Shown here: positions 22,002 to 26,898 of the stretch, piece by piece
Position numbering within the stretch: position 1 is the stretch's first letter
Layout of the letters: each line of letters begins with the position of its first letter
Program-made: the position numbers and the translations under genes
IMG/VR virus record: IMGVR_UViG_3300050132_000209
Location: 1-26,898 of that record
Source: a virus
DNA: 26,898 bases
Direction: 5' to 3' (one strand)
The notes under the pieces: model-generated
The model's input: the letters and a program-made list of their open reading frames with translations, nothing else
Databases searched by the model: none
Told to the model about the DNA's origin: nothing

Positions 22002-22970
22002 CTACATCTGCACCCGCAGGTTCATCGCACTGGCCCGGAGGTGAAGCGCCTGGCGTTGCATCTGCATGCGGTAGGACTGCTGCGTTTGCGCGGCCCTGTC
22101 GTCACTGATGCCCGACGCAATGCGATTGATCGCTTCTTGCGGGGTTTCCAGACGATCGGCAAGCCCAGCGTCGACGGCATCCTGCCCGAAGTAGAGCCCG
22201 GCCTGCGTGTCGATCACCTGTTGCTGCGGCATGGCGCGAAATTGCGCGACGGCGCTGGTGAATTGCTGGTAGTTTTTATTCACCATTTCAGTCAATTGCT
22301 GCAGCGAGGCGTCGGTGAGCGGCTCGTTGGGCGTCAGATTGTTTTTCATGTCACCGCAGTACACGGCAGTGATCTTGATGCCCATCGCCTCGTTCATTTT
22401 CGAGACATCCATGTGTTGCGCGATCACGCCAATCGAGCCGACGCCGCTTGACTGGCTGACGCTGATGTCGTTGCAGGCGGAAGCGATCAGATAGGCACCG
22501 CTCATCGCGTTGAAATGAACGATCGCGGTGGTTGGCTTGACCTGGCCAGCAGCGCGGATCTGGTCGGCCAGCTCAAACGCGCCGGTAGCAGCGCCGCCGG
22601 GGCTGTCGATGTCGAACACGATGTGCGCAACATCCGGATCGGCCAGCGCGGCATTGACTTGCGCGGCAACCGATTCATAAGCGGTCATCTGCTGGCACAG
22701 CTTCAGATTGCCGGTGCGCGGCACCAGCGGGCCGGCAACCGATATCATCGCGATGCCGGCGGCCGCGTTATCGTCGTCTTCCCCGTCATCGTCATCATCA
22801 TCCGGATCGGTGCCTTGAATTGCGATTTGCGGCGACGTTGAGGCATCGGCAAGCAGATGCGACCGTGCGAGATCGACGGCCAGCGCCATCAGTTCGGGCG
22901 TCATCATGTGCGCCCGGTTAAAAATCTGGGAAAGGAGATGCGGATACATAGAGGGATATATACGATTCAT
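22002..22970 (-). CDS. S49-family prohead protease, 322 aa
   Basis: SppA/ClpP-fold serine peptidase of the lambda gpC type, which processes capsid scaffold. Motifs: FDIDSPGGAATGAFELAD (oxyanion region, about 119-136), catalytic Ser157 in NAMSGAYLIAS, GVGSIGVI (177-183), and the probable catalytic Lys209 in YCGDMKNN followed by NEPLTD; LYFGQDAVDAGLADRL comes near the C-terminus. Between the N-terminal segment and the core is an uninterrupted acidic run (about residues 56-67, nearly all Asp/Glu). The last 45 residues are Gln/Arg/Met-rich. The ATGA overlap couples it to the portal gene. There is no nested scaffold gene start as clear as lambda Nu3. Confidence 0.93.
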   Translation of the reverse strand: MNRIYPSMYPHLLSQIFNRAHMMTPELMALAVDLARSHLLADASTSPQIAIQGTDPDDDDDDGEDDDNAAAGIAMISVAGPLVPRTGNLKLCQQMTAYESVAAQVNAALADPDVAHIVFDIDSPGGAATGAFELADQIRAAGQVKPTTAIVHFNAMSGAYLIASACNDISVSQSSGVGSIGVIAQHMDVSKMNEAMGIKITAVYCGDMKNNLTPNEPLTDASLQQLTEMVNKNYQQFTSAVAQFRAMPQQQVIDTQAGLYFGQDAVDAGLADRLETPQEAINRIASGISDDRAAQTQQSYRMQMQRQALHLRASAMNLRVQM

Positions 22971-24283
22971 GAGAGCAGGGCCTCGATGGCGGCGATCTGT
23001 TTATCGGTGACGTTCGGTGGCGTTGCAATTTGCCTCCCCGCCGGTGGAACTGTCCCCAGAGGGGAGCGGGCGTCGGTCATGTTCAGTGGCTGCAGATAGA
23101 TGTCGCCGCCAGTAACCGGCGGCAGGTTCTCCATGCGGCGAATGTCGTTGATCGACATCCATCCCCACTGACGCGCCTGGGCATAGGCCGCATAACGCGA
23201 CGTGATGTCGCCGCGCAGCAGTCCGGCGACGCTGAACTGGATGATCATTCCTCCCAGCCGCTCTTCATCGGAGAGGAAATCCCGTTCCATCGCTTCCTCA
23301 TGGCGTTTCAGCCATGGCATCAGCGTGTAGATCACGAATTCCAGCGACTGCTGTTCGATGTTCGAGTGGGTCGCCCGGTCAAGGTCGCCCAGCATGTGTG
23401 CCGGGATGCCAAAGATGCGGGCGATGTCGCGCACGCCATACTGGCGCGCAGCAATCAGCTGTGCATCCTCGTTGCTCATCGACAGCGGCTTGAATTCCAT
23501 GCCCTCCTGCAGCAATGCAACCCGGCCGGCGTTATCGGTGCCGGCATATTTCGCGGCCCACTCCGAAGTGATCCGCTCGATGCCAGCTGGATCCTTGATG
23601 GCCGGCGAACTCGCCGGGCGTGTAATCACACCCGACAGATGCGTGCCGTTGCCGAACATCTTGCCGGTATGGCGTTCGGTGCTCAGTGCCACGCCGATGG
23701 CGTCACGATGAAGCGACACCGGCGAGATGCCGGTATAGGCATTGTCCGAAATCCAGCGCACATGGTGAATGTCGCGCAACGGAAAAATTCCCTCAATGCC
23801 GTCCGGCATGCGCAGAACCCGGTAGTACGGCATGCGGTCGACCGGACTCACCATCACCTGTACCCGGTCGGCGTTGAGCGGATAAAGGCTTTTGACCTGA
23901 CCGCTGCGATCGTAGAACTTCAGCGCGAAGGCATTGCCGCGCAGACCCAGCGACAGTTGCTTGAATTCGTTGAACTGGAATGGCGTCTGAAACGCGTTTG
24001 GCGCCACCCGCAGCAGCGCATAGGCGGGATGATCCCGAACCAGCGTGCGACTGTCGTCTGGTGTAGTCTGGTAAAAATTCACCGGCAGTTGCGCCACGGC
24101 TTCGGCCAGAATAGTCACGGCGCGCTGTACTGCCGTGAGTGCGAGTGCAGTCTGCGGCGTCACCACGGCACCAGAATCGGCACGGATACCCCAGCCGCCG
24201 CCAAGCATCGAGCCGAGCCATCCACCGCCGCCCTGTTGGGTCACGTTGCCGTTGCCGGCAAATACGATGTCAGAAAAAAACAT
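22967..24283 (-). CDS. Portal protein, HK97 family, 438 aa
   Basis: Forms the dodecameric DNA-entry ring at one capsid vertex. Recognised from TAVQRAVTILAEAVAQLPVN, a KSLYPLNADRVQV segment, GISPVSLHRDAIG (about 185-197), IARIFGIPAHMLGDL (about 289-301), SNIEQQSLEFVIYTLMPWLKR and ARQWGWMSINDIRRMENLPPV. The start MFFSDIVFAG overlaps the stop of the membrane-protein gene by one base (TGATG) and has CAGGAA upstream; the longer frame is not supported. The N-terminus (about 17-32) is a Gly-rich stretch, and the C-terminal 20 residues follow a PPAGRQIATPP linker. Confidence 0.95.
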   Translation of the reverse strand: MFFSDIVFAGNGNVTQQGGGGWLGSMLGGGWGIRADSGAVVTPQTALALTAVQRAVTILAEAVAQLPVNFYQTTPDDSRTLVRDHPAYALLRVAPNAFQTPFQFNEFKQLSLGLRGNAFALKFYDRSGQVKSLYPLNADRVQVMVSPVDRMPYYRVLRMPDGIEGIFPLRDIHHVRWISDNAYTGISPVSLHRDAIGVALSTERHTGKMFGNGTHLSGVITRPASSPAIKDPAGIERITSEWAAKYAGTDNAGRVALLQEGMEFKPLSMSNEDAQLIAARQYGVRDIARIFGIPAHMLGDLDRATHSNIEQQSLEFVIYTLMPWLKRHEEAMERDFLSDEERLGGMIIQFSVAGLLRGDITSRYAAYAQARQWGWMSINDIRRMENLPPVTGGDIYLQPLNMTDARSPLGTVPPAGRQIATPPNVTDKQIAAIEALLS

Positions 24284-24507
24284 CAGTGTTCCTGCGTTTT
24301 TCTGGTGTTGCGCGCTGCAACCGCCCGTGCGGCCATGAACGACCACCCGAGCAGTCCCGCGCCCGCGACGATCATTGCCGCGGGCCAGTACACGAAACCG
24401 ATGCCGGTGACGAATAGAGTGAAGCCAGTGAGTCCGACCATGAACGCGATGAGATCAAGATGCTCATTGGTCCATGTGGCCAGCTTTTGGCTGCGGCCCG
24501 AACTCAT
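24283..24507 (-). CDS. Small two-helix membrane protein, 74 aa
   Basis: The start MSSGRSQKLATW is chosen because its ATG overlaps the stop of a 36-codon ORF (ATGA); an alternative in-frame ATG at 24597 would give 104 aa with no Shine-Dalgarno. Two hydrophobic segments (about residues 18-36, LIAFMVGLTGFTLFVTGIG, and 39-58, WPAAMIVAGAGLLGWSFMAA) with a tight turn, then a basic tail. Such holin-like topology between terminase and portal genes is unusual; a holin-type, superinfection-exclusion or head-assembly role is possible. Function unassigned. Confidence 0.75.
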   Translation of the reverse strand: MSSGRSQKLATWTNEHLDLIAFMVGLTGFTLFVTGIGFVYWPAAMIVAGAGLLGWSFMAARAVAARNTRKTQEH

Positions 24508-24614
24508 TTGACAATTGCGGTTATCGACACCGGCACCTGTGCGATCCGCCTGGGTGGCAACCTGGGAAGCCATCGCAGCACGTATTTCTGCACGCATTGC
24601 TTGAACTTGCTCAT
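24504..24614 (-). CDS. Possible 36-aa basic peptide
   Basis: Starts MSKFKQCVQKYVLRWLPR and ends ITAIVK; highly basic and amphipathic. TGGAG lies about seven bases upstream of the ATG, and its TGA overlaps the membrane protein's ATG. This arrangement (Shine-Dalgarno plus ATGA coupling) is stronger evidence than the sequence, which resembles nothing I recognise. It may be a leader peptide that couples translation rather than a functional protein. Confidence 0.45.
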   Translation of the reverse strand: MSKFKQCVQKYVLRWLPRLPPRRIAQVPVSITAIVK

Positions 24615-24649
24615 GATTTCACTCCAGATGCCAGGCGGGCGGAACACAA

Positions 24650-24970
24650 TTACGCCAGCGTGACGGTGATCGACTGTGGCGCGTCGTAGGTCGCGACGGA
24701 CGGATGCGGCACAGTGAAGGATTGGGTAATGGCGGTGCCGATCGCCGTGCCGGTGGTATCCAGACGAACCGCGTTGGCCAGATAGTCACCTGCGGGAACA
24801 TTGGCAAATGTCGCCTGTGTATCGGTACCCACTTGAGCAGGAATGGGATTTCCGCTGGCGTCGTTGACCGGCTTGCCGGCGACGTCGGTGATCGAGAGAC
24901 TCAGTTGACCGGCGGTGATGCCTGTCGGCAGGGCGAGCGGGCTGGTGGTGATGTTCAGAATTACATTCAT
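24650..24970 (-). CDS. Small Ig-like/beta-sandwich protein, 106 aa
   Basis: The start MNVILNITTSPLALP has AGAGGA upstream and follows a hairpin; the longer frame upstream is not credible. The sequence reads as alternating beta-strands with an Ig or carboxypeptidase-regulatory-like layout: QLSLSITDVAGKPVND, TQATFANVPAGDYLANAVRLD, IGTAITQSFTVPHP, then SITVTLA at the end. No signal peptide. Located between terL and the membrane protein. May decorate the capsid or assist packaging, but this is inferred from position; I do not recognise a named family. Confidence 0.75.
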   Translation of the reverse strand: MNVILNITTSPLALPTGITAGQLSLSITDVAGKPVNDASGNPIPAQVGTDTQATFANVPAGDYLANAVRLDTTGTAIGTAITQSFTVPHPSVATYDAPQSITVTLA

Positions 24971-24997
24971 GCTTGATCCTCTTTGGCAGTGCAGTTG

Positions 24998-25038
24998 AAA
25001 AAGCCCGTACCAGGCAATGCCTGGACAGGCTGAAAAAA
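24998..25038 (-). terminator. Hairpin with flanking A/T runs after terL
   Basis: Plus strand A-run, AGCC, CCAGG-CAATG-CCTGG, GGCT, A-run. Outer AGCC/GGCT pairs around an inner 5-bp stem with small internal loops; T-runs on either side allow a terminator in either direction. It lies between the terL stop (25062) and the 106-aa gene start (24970). Confidence 0.65.
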
Positions 25039-25061
25039 TTGAAACGAGTGTGAAAGTGCGC

Positions 25062-26771
25062 CTAGATGCCGACGCCCTGGTCATAGATCGATTCCATGAC
25101 AGCGCCCGGCAGGTTGGCGCGGGCAAGCGCCATGATCAGGGCGACAATGCCGTCGATCTTGTTTTCCGGGCGCTCCTTGCGCGGATAGATATTGTCTTTT
25201 GCATCCAGGTGGGCGACCACGTTGGAAACCATCCAGGCCAGCACTGGATCGCCGTCATGGATCAGTTTCCTTTGCAATACCAGCGCTTCGAGCGTCTTCA
25301 TCGGCTCCGAAAAATTGAGCACGGTAGGGCGCACCTCGATCATTGGCAGGCCCTCGGCGATCATGCGGGTCGACAGTTGCGTCGCCTGAAACGGATCGAA
25401 CGCGACAGCCTGGATGGCGAAGCGCGACACCGCATCAATCAGATCTGCCTCAATCCAGCCGAAGTCGATCACGTTGCCTGGTGTCACGGTCAGGCGTCCG
25501 GTGCGCATCCAACCGGGGTACTGGCTGTTGCCGGTCGCCATCACGGTATCTTCCGGCAGGTAGTAGCGTCCGAAGACGGCAAAGCCACCGACGATTTCCG
25601 GATGAGCAAACACCATCAACAGCGCTGCGATGTCGGTCTTGCTCGCAAGATCCAGCCCGATCCAGCAAGGTTGTCCTGCGAATGTTTCCAGATTCAGTGC
25701 AGGATCAGCGCAGCGATCCCAGGCGCGCATGTCCATCCACGCGGTATCGGCATTAACCCATTCGTTCAGGTGCTTGGTCTTGAAATTGTTGACGGCGCTG
25801 GGCAGTTGCATCGCCTTGGCCTGCAGCGGCAGCAAAATTTCCGCCCGTACCGAGATACCCCAGTTCGGGTTGGCTTTTACCAATGCTGCTTCGCTGGCCC
25901 AGTCGTCGCCGTCATCCAGTCCAAAAATGATGCCGAACTGACTGTCGTCCCCGAACACGCGGTCCAGCAGCTTCGTCACAAAGGTGCGGACCTCGTAACA
26001 GATGCCGGCGCGATTGCTGCCGGCGGTGGTGATCACCCACAGCAGCGAATTGTCACGCTTGCCGGTGCCGGTCTCGACCACGTCGTAGACGGTGCGGGTC
26101 TTGTGCGCGTGCAATTCATCGACGCAGCCAAAGTGGATGTTCAAGCCATCTAGGGTTGATCCTTCTGCCGAAAGCGCCTCGAATTTGGAACCAGTTGCCA
26201 GCACGTGCATGTTGTGCGCGCCGACGGCAACGCCAAAGCGCGAGCGGAAGCCGCTGGACTTGCGCGCCATCGTCTGCGCATCGCCAAATACAATGCGGGC
26301 CTGGTCGCGGGTGGTTGCGAGCGAATACACTTCGGCGCCACCCTCGCCATCTGCGGTCAGCATGTACAGCGCAACAGCCGACGACAGCGTCGATTTGGCA
26401 TTGCCGCGTGGCACCTCGATATAGGCGCGCCGGAAGCGTCGTGTCCCATCTGGCTTGACCCAGCCGTACACGGTGGATAGGATGAAGACCTGCCATGGCT
26501 CCAGCGTGATCGCCGTTCCGGCCAGCGGCCCCTTCACATGCGGCAGCCGCTCGATGAAGGCGCACAGGTTGTCCGCCGGAGCATAGGTCTTGCCGGTGCG
26601 ATCCGTCAGCTTCGGGTTAAAGCGGTACGGACTACCTTTGCCTTTGAAGCGCGCCAGATCGTCCAGTTGCCTTTGGCACGCGAGCTGCACCCAGCGGCAG
26701 GCCGGAATATCTCTCGCCACCACGGCTTCGGCGTATTGCCGAGCCACGGTAGTGTAGGTAGCTTTCGTCAT
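25062..26771 (-). CDS. terL: Large terminase subunit, HK97-type, 569 aa
   Basis: ATPase/nuclease of the DNA-packaging motor. N-terminal ATPase: LEPWQVFILSTVYGW adenine-binding region (about 90-104), Walker A VPRGNAKS (120-127), Walker B IHFGCVDELHAH (212-223) and the coupling motif ITTAGS (247-252). C-terminal RNase-H-like nuclease: GLDLASKTD (Asp374, Asp380), FDPFQ (Asp459) and ENKIDGIVAL (Asp540), the expected acidic triad. Walker A is a slight variant of the usual VPRKNGKS but retains Gly/Lys/Ser. Length normal. Starts ten bases after the small subunit stop. The host type and packaging mode (cos expected for this class) are not shown here. Confidence 0.96.
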   Translation of the reverse strand: MTKATYTTVARQYAEAVVARDIPACRWVQLACQRQLDDLARFKGKGSPYRFNPKLTDRTGKTYAPADNLCAFIERLPHVKGPLAGTAITLEPWQVFILSTVYGWVKPDGTRRFRRAYIEVPRGNAKSTLSSAVALYMLTADGEGGAEVYSLATTRDQARIVFGDAQTMARKSSGFRSRFGVAVGAHNMHVLATGSKFEALSAEGSTLDGLNIHFGCVDELHAHKTRTVYDVVETGTGKRDNSLLWVITTAGSNRAGICYEVRTFVTKLLDRVFGDDSQFGIIFGLDDGDDWASEAALVKANPNWGISVRAEILLPLQAKAMQLPSAVNNFKTKHLNEWVNADTAWMDMRAWDRCADPALNLETFAGQPCWIGLDLASKTDIAALLMVFAHPEIVGGFAVFGRYYLPEDTVMATGNSQYPGWMRTGRLTVTPGNVIDFGWIEADLIDAVSRFAIQAVAFDPFQATQLSTRMIAEGLPMIEVRPTVLNFSEPMKTLEALVLQRKLIHDGDPVLAWMVSNVVAHLDAKDNIYPRKERPENKIDGIVALIMALARANLPGAVMESIYDQGVGI

Positions 26772-26781
26772 TGATCTGCGT

Positions 26782-26898
26782 TCATCCAGCGATATCTGCC
26801 CACGGATCCAGATCGCCCGCAGCTTCCAGCGGCAAAGTCACCCGGGAGCGTGATGCCGGCGTAAAACCCATCTCGGCGGCAGCTTTCATCATGATCTG
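26782..26898 (-). CDS. terS: Small terminase subunit (P27 type), C-terminal fragment
   Basis: Only the last 38 residues are in the window; the gene continues beyond the right edge. The fragment reads KAAAEMGFTPASRSRVTLP and ends DPWADIAG. The 'MGFTPASRSRV' motif is characteristic of the C-terminus of P27-family small terminases, which recognise phage DNA for packaging. Its position immediately before terL confirms it. The cos site and the upstream HNH gene, if any, would be outside the window. Confidence 0.85.
   Translation of the reverse strand, partial: QIMMKAAAEMGFTPASRSRVTLPLEAAGDLDPWADIAG

Noticed and set aside
23030-24511. 493-codon open frame on the plus strand opposite the portal gene
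   Set aside because: It is antisense to a complete, family-typical portal. Its translation is Arg/His-rich with no recognisable motif, as expected for a GC-rich antisense shadow.
25017-26153. 378-codon plus-strand frame opposite terL
   Set aside because: Antisense to conserved terL nuclease motifs; no coding signature.
1-26898. Attachment sites, integrase, tRNA genes or a cos site
   Set aside because: I saw no integrase, tRNA-like cloverleaf or attachment repeat by eye. cos would lie upstream of terS, outside the window. A tRNA scan was not possible here.

Overview
The window is most of the late (virion) operon of a tailed temperate-type phage, probably a prophage in a GC-rich proteobacterium. 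The protein flavour resembles Burkholderiales prophages such as the phiE125/phi1026b group; this is inference from family resemblance and no host genes are visible. Apart from one small cassette, every credible gene is on the minus strand, so the operon reads from right (26898) to left (1). It combines an HK97-type head module with a complete lambda-type siphovirus tail module.

Head, right to left: the C-terminus of the small terminase subunit (cut by the window edge), the large terminase, a small beta-rich protein, a 36-codon ORF, a two-helix membrane protein, portal, S49-family prohead protease, HK97-fold major capsid protein, a 69-aa protein, phiE125-gp8-like connector, SPP1-gp16-like adaptor, HK97-gp10-like protein and a DUF3168-type terminator. 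Tail: tube protein, chaperones gpG and gpGT joined by a readable -1 frameshift site (A AAA AAC), a 922-aa tape measure, then gpM, gpL, gpK, gpI and gpJ equivalents. The left 7 kb is a host-recognition cluster with several fibre genes. One fibre has an Ala/Thr stalk built on an exact 21-residue period, and another consists of nine consecutive ~49-residue modules resembling carbohydrate-binding modules. The window ends in the first codons of a coiled-coil protein, so lysis genes probably lie beyond the left edge.

The only plus-strand cassette (16354-17274) sits exactly between the gpT coding end and the tape measure: a HigB toxin, a HigA antitoxin and a small WYL-like protein. It looks like a moron with its own AT-rich promoter. 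Late transcription has to cross it in antisense to reach the tape measure.

The most unusual structures are: (1) a five-copy 13-bp tandem repeat at the connector/adaptor junction, which creates three successive ATGA stop/start overlaps linked by two 9-codon mini-ORFs and looks like a termination-reinitiation relay; (2) at least six terminator-shaped GC hairpins with U-runs inside the operon, each just upstream of another gene's start, including the capsid and tail-tube genes; (3) the nine-module fibre; and (4) the toxin-antitoxin cassette splitting the tail operon.
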